A program made the translations under genes and the position numbers. 64,000 nucleotides of DNA from Trichuris trichiura (Eukaryota; Nematoda; Enoplea; Trichinellida; Trichuridae): NCBI GenBank assembly GCA_037903355.1, contig JBAJFE010000042.1:2058001-2122000 (forward strand). The letters run 5' to 3'. The notes under the pieces are model-generated. The model worked only from the letters and a program-made list of their open reading frames with translations. It did no database searches and was not told the origin of the DNA. Below, in pieces: positions 50,401-62,645 of this stretch (position 1 is its first letter; each line of letters starts with the position of its first letter).

Positions 50401-52760
50401 ACGGCCGCGCTTCTTGATGTTGATAAAATGTGTTCAGTTCGCCCGAACGCTTTACAGAGTCTAGAAAACTACAGCTGACGAATATTCTATCTCGCTTTGA
50501 TTTCCGCGTTCTTACGCAAATGATTTTTGCTCAGCCACGGTTCATTCCTTAAATGGCAGCCGGAATAAAAAAATGAAAATCATAGCGCTTTAAACCGCTC
50601 AACACAGACCACCCAAAATTTGCCTTTGTCAGAATGCAGCCACGGCGAACGAAAGAGATTCTAATCCTCTGAACTTGGAATACTTGAAATGCTCTTGTCG
50701 CACTCCTTGTTTTCTCGCGAGTTTCCGTTTTGTAGAACTAAAATATTCACATTACCAAACAAAATTTACTCTATGAAAACTTAGTATATAGGAAGAGGTA
50801 ACGCATCTAAGAGGCGGCGTCGTAAAGCTGCTTAACTATCATCCTGTGCAGGTGGGATGCACTGCCAGAACACTTGTGAGAAAAGAATTTCTTCCTAGCT
50901 ATTAGGTAGGCGAAATAAACTAAGGCAACATCAGATTCATGCACGTCTTACCAATGATGGAATATACTTATCCCGAAAGCTAAACAGGTCAGTTAAGAAA
51001 TTGCCAGGACTGTCGCTTCAAAATTAAGACTGGGTGAAATATGCTATATAACATTAACTCTAGTGAAACGAAGCACGATTTACGCACTTACTATTTTACA
51101 GCTCTCCGTTATTGAACCATTGATCCAAAAAGTCAGTTCATAAGCCAGACGAGCTGATGTGAATCCTATCCTTCCTTTGCCTTTAATGTTTTATCAAGTG
51201 TCTTTCCCAAATTTGGAGATATATTGTCAAAGGTCAGCAGCAGATGTCATTCATCCAACTTTGCTATCTTTTCGAGTGTTCGTTTCATTCTCTGATTGAA
51301 ATCGTGTTGTTGAGATGATAGCAGTTATAGCGCAGTGTTTCTTGTGAATGAAAGTCCCCACGCTTTACTTTGATTAGCCCGCTTTGTCTCAATGAAACTA
51401 TTCTGTTCGAATTTATTTTGATTACGCACCAGGTCGTTTACAGTTTTTGTCTTTGCCTCCAGAAAATTTATCAGAAATTGAATCTCGGCAACTTGAAAGA
51501 AGAGTAACGTATTTTGCATCAACTATAGGTTTTGCTATGACCGCTAACGATAGCGTCCAGTCCTCCTGCTTGATCTAATGGAAATATGCGTCATAAACAG
51601 TACACAAGGAGTAAAGCTGCTTCGTTCTTCCACCAAACAAGAGAAACTGGATACATTTTATATTCAGCATATAATGACACTCCGGTTCAGTAATATAGCT
51701 GCTTTAGAAGTTCGTAATCGAAGGAGCAACCCGGGAGTAATCACTGGTTTAGGCTGTTAGGACCTTGCGTAATGTTAACTGACAAAGCCATCTACCAAAC
51801 TCAAGAACGTTGGTCGGTTAAGCATGCACTGTGCATGTATCGCTGGCGCCAAGCAGTTTCACGCCTTAAAACTTCGATTTCTGTTCCTAGAACAAAAATA
51901 CTATCGATGAGTCATACTACTTTAAAACATTCCAAAAAGCTCAGCATCTAATACCTTATTGACAAATTCAAAAAATCTGAGCAGCTGATGTACAACAGTT
52001 TTAGTTCGCTAAGAGACTGCCTCTAAGTTCAATACTACGTTCAATGGGATTTTTGGCAAAAGCTAATATAAAAATGGATAGCATGTGGCTTAGAACAGCG
52101 TACATCGTCGGTTTGTTACAGCAGCAGCGGGAATGCTTTGGTTCGAATGTTTTTTCTTTCGTTAGCTGATACTAACTGCACCTTCGTTTCGCCTGTGGTG
52201 CTTTCATGAAACCGTAATACTCAACTTTTTGCACGTGTATGCCTTCATATGAAGAAGCACTTACGATAACGCCCACATTTGCATTGCGGATGGCAGGTAA
52301 CTCATAGCGTTAGCCTATTGTAAACAGCATTGGAAGCTTTGACAACAATTGCCTCTGGTGCAAAGGCATTTGTTCGGCATTTAGGGGCACTATTGTCGCA
52401 TGCCGTTTCAGTAGGCGTTCTTGCGCCGCGGCAGCTTTAACAGCAGCAATGAATAATAGACGAATCGCTAAGCCGACCATTATCACGATAAACGCGCAAA
52501 GAGAATGCAAAAAGGACAGCGATCATAGCAACGATCGGCTGATCAAAACAAAGACTGCATCTGACCTGGAACTAGTCTAGCCACATGATGAGTTTTGTCG
52601 TGATAGAAGAATATCACTTTTTTTCATGCGATGCGTTCACTTGTACTTCTAACAACAAATCAAGCACAGTTATGCTTTGCTCGGTGGCTTTGCATTCGCA
52701 GTAAATTACAATCAGAAAAACATGTGGAAAAGGGGCAGTGCGCAGAGCGGCTGGTAGAAT
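47446..52760. other. Gene-poor interval downstream of twist
   Basis: About 5.3 kb with no recognisable gene, RNA or transposon. Short frames (for example 49917-50162 and 52310-52510) lack domains. This sequence could hold enhancers of the developmental gene twist, but nothing shows that directly. Confidence 0.4.
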
Positions 52761-52763
52761 TTA

Positions 52764-53608
52764 TTAAAAAGAGCCCGTATAAGAAGAAACAAACGAAAGC
52801 GAAACAGGATCCAATGTTCCGACCACTGAGTCAGTAATGGTTTTCAGACGGTCTTGGACCCCATTGTTAGCCACGTTATCGCTTACGCCAGCCTGCTGTC
52901 GCTGGTTTGACTGTCCGGAACCTGTTGCTGTCGTGCCCCAACAACATCCGTTGGCATTTTCCATGCGCCATGCAGTAAAAGCATAGCTCAGGCGCTCGTG
53001 AGTTTGAAAGTAGTCAACATTAGCCAACTGCAAAGAAGGATAATTGGCGCCGTTGTTTTGCAGTACCTGAAAATAATGATACACTTTCTTTGAATGCAAG
53101 ATGTTTCCCGAAACACGTTTTATTTCGGCTAGAGCAGAACGCGTACCTTCCACAAGAAGTCAATGTAACGTGCGGCCAACCGGAGAGTTTGTATTTTGCT
53201 CAGTTTGTCCGAAGGCAAGGTGGGTATAATCTTCCGTAGCGTTGCGAAAGCTTCATTTAAGGATTGCGTTCTTTGCCTCTCTCGAACGTTGGCTAAGGCA
53301 CGTTGGCTCCTCAGTTCTTCTGGGGTCATCATCTTCTTCTTGTTTCTCTGTGGCTTCATCAACGGGCCACTACTTGAATGTGCGTCCTTACGATAAGCGC
53401 TTCCTGGCGCTAATTCATTGCTTCCCTTTGGCTCAAGCAGAGTCAACGTAGAATTGTTATTATGACGCACCACGACTTGTTGTGTCCAATTGACTTCACC
53501 GATCGGGCACTTACTATCTTCGCTCGTGTTTTTGGCAACATCGCTCCCGTTTGTTATGTAGGCATAACGTGTAAAGGCTGAGCAGTCCGTCTCAGTGCAA
53601 GAGTTCAT
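52764..53608 (-). CDS. twist: Twist-family bHLH transcription factor
   Basis: A mesoderm transcription factor that binds E-box DNA as a bHLH dimer (C. elegans HLH-8 is the nematode orthologue of the family). Two exons, 53608-53147 and 53066-52764, with an 80 bp intron whose position splits FLWK|VLQ just after helix 2. The predicted product is 254 residues. Residues about 102-154 carry the basic helix-loop-helix ([19 protein letters not shown], then [19 protein letters not shown]), nearly identical to Twist of other animals. Residues about 176-190 carry the WR motif or twist box ([14 protein letters not shown]). The start ATG at 53608 (MNSCTETD) is the first in frame; the open frame extends upstream only through non-ATG codons. 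The Gln/Asn-rich tail after the WR motif is longer than in vertebrate Twist. Confidence 0.94.
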
Positions 53609-53699
53609 CTTCAACCAATTCACTGCTCTATGACGAAACGCTAAAAAGTCGCTTCGTAGTGCAATGGCGAGAGGCTTCGCTGCTTCGACGGATGCCACC

Positions 53700-56600
53700 T
53701 CTGGCTAAGGGCGCTTGAGAACCATTGGGCTGCTGGCGAAGTATCTTAATTCACGTCGCTCATTGGCTGTTCGAAGCGAAAAAGTATGCAGCGGAGGAAA
53801 CGCAGAAAGCATCACGGGAATTACCAGCGGCTATAACAAACAACACATTTAACGGACGGTATTTTCCCTGCTCTTTCGTCTTTCCTTCTGTTCAGCCAAC
53901 TTCGTGCCAATTGCTGCTCACCTGTTCGCATCTCTCATAGTGGATGATGGACACGAATGCCCTGTAAGCAATAAAACACCAGAAGAAACTGACTTACATT
54001 AATAATCTTGAAGCAGCAATACTGACAATAATACTTAAGGAAACGTTGTGCGTGAATTCGTTTAATGGAGAGACGTTTTCGAACCGAAACTGAAGAAGCT
54101 TTTCTGAATTCAACGTAAGTAATACCTATCGATGGGCATACTGGTAATAGATGGCAATAGTAGCAATCGTTGTGGCTAGTATTGCCCCTGAGCAGAATGG
54201 CGGGACGAGCCGTGACTCTTAGTAATTGTATTTGCCTTGAAGTTTTACTTCAGTAAAACATTTAGCGAACATCATTGTCCCATGTTTTACATCTCGTAAG
54301 GACTAGTAATCTCCCAGTAAAATTATTATTAAACATTGATCTCCAGGCCACTGCGGACTGCTCTTGCTCCGCCTTGAGTGAAGTTTGCTCTATTATTTGC
54401 TACTGTACTTTCAAAAGACTTAATGTTAGCAGCACAGCAGTGTAACACTTTATAGATACTGGTGACAAGCAATAGCAGAAGTCATAGCAGTTCCGTTAAG
54501 TGTGTTGTTCTTGAACAAACTTTCTGTGCACTTATTAGTAGAGAGCGCAAAGATTGGGGTAGGCTAGAAATCACTAACTGCTTAGGCAAAGAGCAAGCTT
54601 CCTACAACTTCGCCTGTGTTGCTGATAAGACGACAATCATTCCCCACAGTATCCTGCTGCAGAGGTTCCTTGGTAATCTTGAGACTGAGGGCAAAAACTG
54701 TCTTTATTGCAACATGGTATATGTGTGAGCAGAACGTAAAAGCGCAGCAGCAACCTTAGCAGTTACATTCCAGTTGTGATGTGATCAGTTTTATTTACAT
54801 TAAGTTCTGAGAAAAACTTAATGAAACTTAGAATCCCCATGCTGTAAAAAATACTCAACTGGACCATCCTATTCAGTCTTCAGGAAAAGTATTTCTGGGA
54901 AATTCAGGTCATAGCAGCTGACAGTCCAGTAAGCTAAAAGGCACTGAATTTATCCACATCATGCATGCATGCACACACGTATCTATTCTTAAGCTTGCGG
55001 CACAAAGCAACAGAAAAAGTTCATGACTCAGTTGTCCTATTAATTTACATCAGCGAATTCCACGTGAAGATGCAACCCATGTAAAACACTGTTTGACGTC
55101 GATTACGTTTAGCAGTATTTTTCAAAGTAAAGCTAACATCAGAAAACTGTGTTTTCATTGATGGGTACAGATTAGTACTGGTGGAGAGCAACGATGGTTG
55201 TTAAACAAAAACATATCTTTTTTGCAAAAGAAGTTTCCAAAACTTTACCTAGCTAATTTCTCGAGAAAAACAGCTTTCTTACTTTTTACCGATGATACTT
55301 TCCGGAGAAACCTAGAACATAAAAGAAACCAGAATATACTCAACTGAGTGACAGTATGAGTCCCCAATCTTTGCAAAAGTGGCAGTGAGATACGAATTTC
55401 AGAACGATTGTGCGCTAACCATGGAAGCGCCTCTACGTTGTATTCCCCGCGAAATTTTGGCAAGGAGTGAAAGTCAAAACGAGCAAGTCATCAATCTGAT
55501 CATAAAGTGCAGCTTTCTATGTACTTTGGCAATCTTAGAAATCATGACCAATCAAACGACTCGAATATGGTAAGCACCGTCCCATTACAATCGATCGTAA
55601 AGGGATGCAACTGTTGCACGCTTTGGCTATATAAATGACGTCGAATGAAAGAAATGTCCCTTATTGCTTTAGATGCTGTGCTTTATTTCAGTTTTGACGC
55701 CTGTCGGTCAGTAAAATTCCAGTAAAGATGGTGCACAGTGAACCAAAACAAAATACATAGAAATTCCAAAGCAATGAAGCAAACTTTTAGCTTCGTTACC
55801 TGACGCTTCAAGCAACGCCTGTGATAACTGTTGACAACACATCATAAAACCATAAATTTTTTAACCTGTCATTCAGGACCTGTCCTTCTACAAACAACTG
55901 CTTTGCAGCAAACGCCCAAGTGCCTCTGTTACATCTCCTATACAGCTGGCAGTACAAAATTCCTGATAAAGAGAGGTTTAAAGAGACTGATTCGAAAGTC
56001 TAAATGAAGAAGTTATAAGTATTCTATCAGTTTGACTGCTTTGCTAATTCAAGTCAAGTATGATGGGAAATGGCTTTACCGTAACCATCACATAGCTCCA
56101 TGCACAGCTGGTCAAGGCTAAGTGCGTTGAGCGGAACTCCACCTTTTATTTTAGGTCTCACATTTTCTGCGCATAATAAAAGCACTAGCTTTTAAATGAA
56201 GTAGGGTACCATTGAAACTTGAAAAGCAAAAGCTTTGCTCATCCAGAAATGTAAACTGCCTTTCTGAAACGACATACATCAGTATATATGCATGTTGTTT
56301 AAATATGACTATCAATAATGAATTCATTCATCAGTAGAGCATTTAAAAATTTACATTTTATACTTTGCGTCATATTTCACAATAAAAAATTTGACATTAA
56401 GTGTTCCATTCAAATGGGGAAGTCTCAACAATTATTTCACGGAAAATATATTTGTCATTACAAGATAAAAATGTACGACAACAAGACTCTGCTAGCAGGG
56501 CATAGTTGAAAGGGAAACTTGAATAAAAAGCTGACATAACTGTCAAATTATTTATTCCGTTTCTTAATGGTATGAAAACAAATAAATCAACATCATGGCC

Positions 56601-59600
56601 AAAGTCAACCTGATGTGGACGTCTGCGGACATGCCGTGCTCTAATGATTCTAGCACTCGAAATAGCACTGCCAACAAAAAGGGGCTACTAATGCTTTGGC
56701 TTTAACAGAGTGAAATGGAATGTCAAATCCATCAGCTCCGGCAGACAGCAAAGCATTGAGAAGAAAAAGCTGCCGGACGATCAGTTAGTTTCAGTCTGGA
56801 ACCATTATCTGAGCGCAGTTTTCTATTCGTGCTCAACTAGATGATTTCCGCCGTTTCACTGGTAGCGAAGGAAGCTATTAATAGAAACCGCTGGAATGGA
56901 AATGCGAAGTTGACCGAGTAGGCGTCGCACGACAGCTTCAGCGGCCTCAAAGACATGAACATCGAAAATAAGTTCCAATAAATAGAACAATACACAAAGT
57001 GTCTCTTTCTATAGGCCCGTAAAACTTTTTTCCTTTAATAAGTAATTCACGTGAAAATCTTCAAGCAGTCCTGCCAAAGGGCAGCAACTTTAGCATGCAA
57101 TCTATCAATCGCATCCTGACAATTACTTAAAATAAGGCAAAAACGAAGTTTGCTCCATAGAAACAGAGGCAAATGGCATAATTGAACTGCTTCGCTTATT
57201 TAAAGCTGTATCCTTTCTGGTGACGTTAAATGCAAATTACAGGAAAAAGATTCAGAAAAGACTACACCACTCATTATGATAACGAAATTGTCTTAAAGAA
57301 AGGAAATAAAGCTGACATTAGTACAACGACAACAGAACATTGTTTACCATCAAGAGCAAAGAAAAAAACAATAAATTGAAGAAAGATCCCCAACATTTAC
57401 TGAAGTTCGAATCAAGACAACACGTTATACAGCATACCACTGCTTAGCGACATCGGCAGCGTACGGACGAGTTTGTATGCCGACGTTGAGCTTGGGAGTA
57501 CAAGTACTGAGCGACACGCACTAAAGTACGAATTGTTCACGATGTCTTTTGGAGCAAATCACACATGAAAGAAACAGAAAGTACGCTGATAAAACCCTCT
57601 TTAAGCTCACACTGACCTCGTATCTACAAGGATTGTGGTAATATGACATCAGCGGGATAAAATAAAAATACTATTCAACTTGAAACTGTATTTAAGTTCA
57701 ATACGTCATTGATAAAAATAACTATCATCAATAAAATACTTATAGCCCGCGTAAACACTTAACCGATATAGTTTTATCGACAACAAGAAAAAATTGCATC
57801 ATCGCAAGAATAATCACATTTACAAGGATACGGCTTTAAAATTACATTAGGTGAAGCTGCTACTGACTGCCGCCGAGCACTAGTTGACAAACACAATTAT
57901 TGTTTATAAAACGGTTAAATTAATCGAGAAAAAAACAAGCGGCAGGTGAATCATGCTCCAGGCAACATTTGAAATTAGTCGAAAGTACATTAGCCAACCT
58001 GACATATTACCAACAGAACAGTATTGAATATTAATGCAACAATTTGGATTTTTGTATTTCGTTTACCACTCCACTTTATGGACGGGGAAAAGGTCAGAAA
58101 AATAATCGTCACGTTCATATTTTGCAGTAACCATAAGTTTTTCGGAGCACGAATCAAACAAAACACATGAAGCAATATTACTATTAATAGTTAAAAAATA
58201 AGGGGCAAAATGGTTAAACATTCCAACGACCGAAGAGCACTAAAAGCAAGAAGTTCTAAGGATAGGCGATTAAGCGGAAAAAACCAATGCACATTAACCA
58301 TTATTTCAGCCTTATTTCAAAGCTGCAATTGTCGGATCGATGGATATGAAACTGATAGCTCTTTACGGGACAAAAACAGTTTTCTAATGACGGCCTTAAA
58401 TCTCCAAAAAGCGTTCTCTGAAGATGAGAGATAAGTTTCTTTGCAGCAGCAAAGTCCGAAACGCACTGGGTCATTAAGTATGCAACATCCAAGCAAGGGA
58501 ATGACATTTAATTATGGACGCCGTCAAACAAAAAAGACCGAAGGAATGAGATTTTCCAGTTTGGAAAACTGACATTTTAAATTAGTTATCCCCTTTTATT
58601 ACTGTAGAACTCTCAAGTCGCTTGATTCAAGGAGTCCACCGGCAGTAAACCGGAATGAGCAAAATCCCGAAACTTCGAATCCCGAAAGTCAGAATTCGGG
58701 ATTCCAATGATTTTCTATTTTTTTCCTTGCTCTTTGTTCTTCAGTTTTACTTTCTGTCAGTATTCTTTTCACCTGATGGTTAACAGCCCAATTTAATTCA
58801 AAAAATTGGAGAAAACTTAATATTCAAGATTCGGAGAAATGTTTTTTTTTACCGTAACAATGCTAACCATCCTTTCGCATGATGTAGTTAGGACCAGAAA
58901 GGGAAGCTGCAACAATTTAGAATATTGTAGATGCAATGTACTCGCTTGTTACTAATAGGAACAACGGACAGCGATCAGAATAGCTACTTAAGCTATTGAG
59001 CCGTGGCGATAAAGCACCTTAAAGAAAATGGAATGCCACGTTTAAAGAAATTATCTGTACACTGAGGAACTTTCTAACTATAGTTCCATTCACTTTCATG
59101 CAGTTAGCTTGCAAGGCTACGTGTTAATAACTAAGCGTTGAATACATCACGAGATCTTCTCTGTAAATAAACCTTATATTCCATGAATAGCTAGGCATTT
59201 ACAATTGGGAAGTCCTGAAAGTCCTACGCCTTAAGATCACCTGCAACATAACAAGTTTCTACAAACCAATCACAAATAAAGAATCTCAGGTACCTAGCTA
59301 AGTTTAAAACTCTCGCAAATTTCCTTTAAAACCACCAAATCAATACTTAACTGCGTAGGGCGCCTCCTCTGTTACACCCTTAACAATCGACATGCACAGT
59401 GCACCGTTTCCAGTTGGTAAGCTAAGAAATAAGCGCATACCATTCTCACATAGACATAAAAACTAGATTTCAATGAGACGCAACAGCCAACCGGAACTGG
59501 GCACCGGCTAATCACATGGTTAATGAATTTCATTTGGATGCTGACTTTTCCGCTGACTTTCTCTTGTAGCGCAAGGGTAAACCAATCTGCAGTCATTGTT

Positions 59601-59630
59601 AACATAAAAGTCAATGAAATTACAGATACT
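53700..59630. other. Gene-poor interval upstream of twist
   Basis: Nearly 6 kb between twist and the stomatin-like gene with no recognisable coding or RNA gene. Short frames (54462-54728, 58210-58434) have no domain. The 5' exons of the stomatin-like gene, including its membrane hairpin, should lie at the right-hand edge, but I could not place them. Confidence 0.4.
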
Positions 59631-59633
59631 GCA

Positions 59634-60535
59634 GCCATTTGAAAGCGTTGTTAGATATCGTCTGGGCAAAGTGTCCGTTCACGGAGGAAAAAGGAAAACA
59701 AGTTGGCACTAGACTTTACAATTCTGCTTCGTCATACTTTTTAAGCGCAGGTATAATGTGGACTAACCCCCTAATCGATAAAATGTATTCATTCGACACA
59801 CGCCCCACGGAAATTGAACTTTCAAAGCAACAGGTATCACTTAACGACCAACTGAAGAAGTAAATAATTCCGTCATAGTTTATAGTTGCTTACGCAAGAA
59901 ATGGTACCGGTGTCATTGACCATAACTGCACGGCGGCAAATATTCGATCCTCTGAAGTTAGTCACCACTACTAAGCTTTTTGTTCAGCTGGATACACTAG
60001 CATTTCTCCAAGCAACGTTGCTAGACGCTATTGCTTCAACTACGCTGTCTGAACTCTGTGGGCAAAGAAGAATTGTAGGAGAAAGGATAACGGTAACTTT
60101 TCAGAAGTTATGCGAAATGAATAATGTTTCCACGTACTTTTTTAGCAAAACATGAATGCTATCGCTTTTGACTGGGGAATTGAGTATGACATTACTGTAA
60201 CAGATGTAGAGGTGCCTAAGGACATTATCGAAGCGCTAAAGGTTGAAGCGGAGATAGTCAGCAAAATATACGCAATGGTAAGATCTAACCTAACGCAGTT
60301 AAACGCTAAACTACAAACTGTTAAATAGGAAGTGGCAAGGAAAATAGAAAAAGAAAATCAGCGAACAGAAGGAAAGCTCGCCAAGGCTACACAACCACTG
60401 CAAGTTTCCCCGGATGCCAGCTTCAGCACTTCGACAAAATCAGAAAATAGTTTAGAATTCTATCCACTTCATACGCCAACAAATACGTGTCTGCCTGCTT
60501 TTCACGAACAGTATTCAGCAGATCAACGAAGTTAA
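59634..60535 (+). CDS. Stomatin-like SPFH-domain protein, 5' end not found
   Basis: Membrane-associated scaffold of the stomatin/prohibitin (SPFH) family, which forms oligomers at the inner membrane face and modulates channels. Exons: about 59634-59701 (SVVRYRLGKVS, matching the family's VVFRLGRL), 59751-59833 (MWTNPLIDKMYSFDTRPTEI), 59886-60092 (LLTQEMVPVSLTI, then TLLDAIASTTLSELCGQR), 60146-60277 (FDWGIEYDITVTDVEVPKDI) and 60329-60535 (KIEKENQRTEGKLAKA, Ser/Pro-rich tail, stop). All listed junctions are GT-AG with consistent phase. The N-terminal hydrophobic hairpin is not identified. The alanine-rich AEAEA stretch of typical stomatins is reduced to VEAEIVSKIYAM. It is convergent with the aminopeptidase, with stop codons 84 bp apart. 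Confidence 0.8.
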
Positions 60536-60619
60536 CTTGACAACCAATTTAGGCAATCCTGTAAACAATTGTAGGAGGCGGCATATTTAAATAAAAGAAT
60601 ACTGTTCAAGCGAAAAGTT

Positions 60620-62645
60620 TTATAAACTTTCTAAGCAGGTGACTACTGTCCTTAAAGGTCTTCCAGTCATTGCAGTATTATACAGCGGCTTGCCTCCTTT
60701 GCTGGCTGAGACGCCAGCAATGTCCATGTGCATCCACGACTTGCAGTTGGTGAACTCCTAAAAATAGCATGTTCTAAGTATCCATTAAATTATGTAGTAA
60801 TAACTAACATGAAGAAAAGCTGCAGCAGTACAAGAGCCTGCAAGACGAATGAACTGCGGTTTTGCCGTGTTGCACAAGTCAACACTATCGAGGTGGATGC
60901 AATCTGCGTAATGCTTGAAAAGTGGCATTCGCCATACACGATCTCCAGTGATGCCACCGGCGGCGAACATCTTTTCCCATAACTTATCACAGTTTGTGAA
61001 AACTCCGGTGGCGCCAAAACCAAGCGCGATTTTCATAGCACCTAAACATTCAAATTCCATTGAAAATGTGGTTTCTTCGTACGGGACCGTATGTTTTCAT
61101 AATGCAAAAGATTTATTACGGAATAATTCCCATTTAATGTGTTAAATAACTCCGGAGCTTTCGGGTCCCGGTCGACCCGAAAGCTCCGGAGTTATTTAAC
61201 ACATTAAACGGGAATTATTCCGTAATAAATCTTTTGCATTATCAAATTCCATTTTTATAATTACACTATCGTTGCAGAATGGAAATAATTGTATTAATAT
61301 ATTTTAAGCCAAAAATAAAACAAATCCTTCTGGAACAACCAGCGCTACATAGAAGTCAACAACGTTTGCTAGTTAACATTTTGTGGGAATCACCCGCTTT
61401 AACGGAAGCGTGTCTGACCGGACGCCTATCGCAGTCAAGTATCATTTCAAAATTATTTCGATGCTCAGAATAACACAGCCAAAGGATTCTCAAGCGTGAT
61501 GTTTAACATATCACCCGGGAACATATTTCTCCACCCGTATTCAGCGGTGAGATAAAGGAAGCTTCCTTCATCTCACTGCTGAAGACGGGTGACGAAAAAA
61601 CCCTGAGTTTCAGTTTTTTTTTAAATTAAAATAAACGTGGAACCGGGAAAGCCGTTCGATCAAAACGTTTTACTAATAAAATATACATGCATACTATTTA
61701 AAATTAATAATTAATATTTATTCAAAATTAAAACAGTGCGTCATAAAAAAATCTTCGGGAGTGTCTGTTTATTGAATTGGAATGAACTGATATAATGAAG
61801 TTAAATACTCGGAGACCCTTGCAACGACAACCGCTGCTATTAAAGTCTCACCTGTCAACGTTGCTACGTCGATTACATGAGCAGGTCCGAACGAGTCGGC
61901 ATAGCACAAAGCGTCAGCAAGAATCATGCGACCCTCAGCATCGGTATTTTCAACCTTAAAATTCAAATTGTATAACCGTTGAAGTGAGAAAAATTACTTG
62001 AATAGATTTCCCGTTCATTGCGAAAACAACGTCACCAGGCTTTACTGCACCGCCGCCAGGCATATTCTCGACCAAAGGCATCAGCGCTACAATGTCAGAT
62101 GACAATTCGGCATTCAGATGAGCTAAAGTACGAATCGCTCCCAAGACGCAAGCTGCTCCAGACATGTCATATCGCATGTCGGCCATAGAACCAGAAGGTT
62201 TCAACGATATGCCACCACTGTTTCAACACAGCACAATGTAGACGAAGTAGAGCAGGGAGCAAAAACTACCTGTCAAAACATACGCCTTTCCCAACAAGGC
62301 AGATTGGAGCTTTTGTGCATTTGGAAGACTTGTAATGGACCTCAAGAAATAATGGAAGTTCGTGTGAGCCTTTTGCTACCGCTAATAACGCGCCCATTTG
62401 CTTCTCCGTTATCCATTGTTTGTCTCTGCCAAAGTTAAAAAATGTCACATAAGGAAATAGTAGAGGTTCGTTCAGAAATTCACCTAACAATTACTTGCAC
62501 GTTTCGAAAGTTTTCTAACGCTTCCGAGGCTTGTTCAGCAAAACGAACTGGCGTTAACAAATTTGAAGGCATGTCAGATAGTCTACGAACGAAGTTCTGC
62601 CCTGACGCGAGTATACGGCCTCTGTCCCACAACTTCAAGGCAGAT
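60620..62645 (-). CDS. LAP3: Leucine aminopeptidase, M17 family, 5' exons not found
   Basis: A cytosolic two-metal exopeptidase that removes N-terminal residues from peptides. Exons in order: 62645-62484 ([19 protein letters not shown]), 62425-62270 ([22 protein letters not shown]), 62217-61998 ([36 protein letters not shown]), 61954-61852 ([21 protein letters not shown]), 61041-60809 ([27 protein letters not shown]) and 60757-60620 (HMDIAGV, MTGRP, stop). Phases agree throughout. Metal ligands and catalytic residues of the family (Lys in VGKG, Asp in CFD, Asp in RYDM, Asp/Glu/Arg in NTDAEGR) are all present. The N-terminal domain is missing from what I can read and should lie beyond 62700. 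Intron 4 contains palindromic PLE remnants. Confidence 0.92.
61062..61241. mobile_element. Miniature palindromic PLE insertion
   Basis: A 180 bp insert flanked by a 12 bp duplication TCAAATTCCATT (61050-61061 and 61242-61253). After a tail of about 20 bp on the left (CGTACGGGACCGTATG), the rest is a near-perfect palindrome with arms of about 70 bp (GCAAAAGATTTATTACGGAA ... CTCCGGAGCTTTCGGGTC), centred near 61171. Both arms stop inside stem II of the hammerhead-like motif, so each keeps GACCCGAAAGC but not CTGANGA. It lies in intron 4 of the aminopeptidase. Confidence 0.87.
61532..61591. repeat. 60 bp palindrome of two hammerhead 5' halves
   Basis: Arms CACCCGTATTCAGCGGTGAG (minus-strand sense) and CTCACTGCTGAAGACGGGTG meet at GGAAG|CTTCC. 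Each arm carries ACTG/ACCG plus CTGAAGACGGGTG, the half of the motif that is missing at 61062-61241. It is probably a second head-to-head PLE junction. Confidence 0.7.

Noticed and set aside
58210..58434. 74-codon ATG frame
   Set aside because: No domain or splice context, and the antisense strand is open too. Treated as chance.
58650..58705. Inverted AATCCCGAAAGTC / CGGGATTCC sequence
   Set aside because: It contains GAAA after CCC like the PLE motif, but has no CTGANGA box and no PLE flanks. Probably coincidental.
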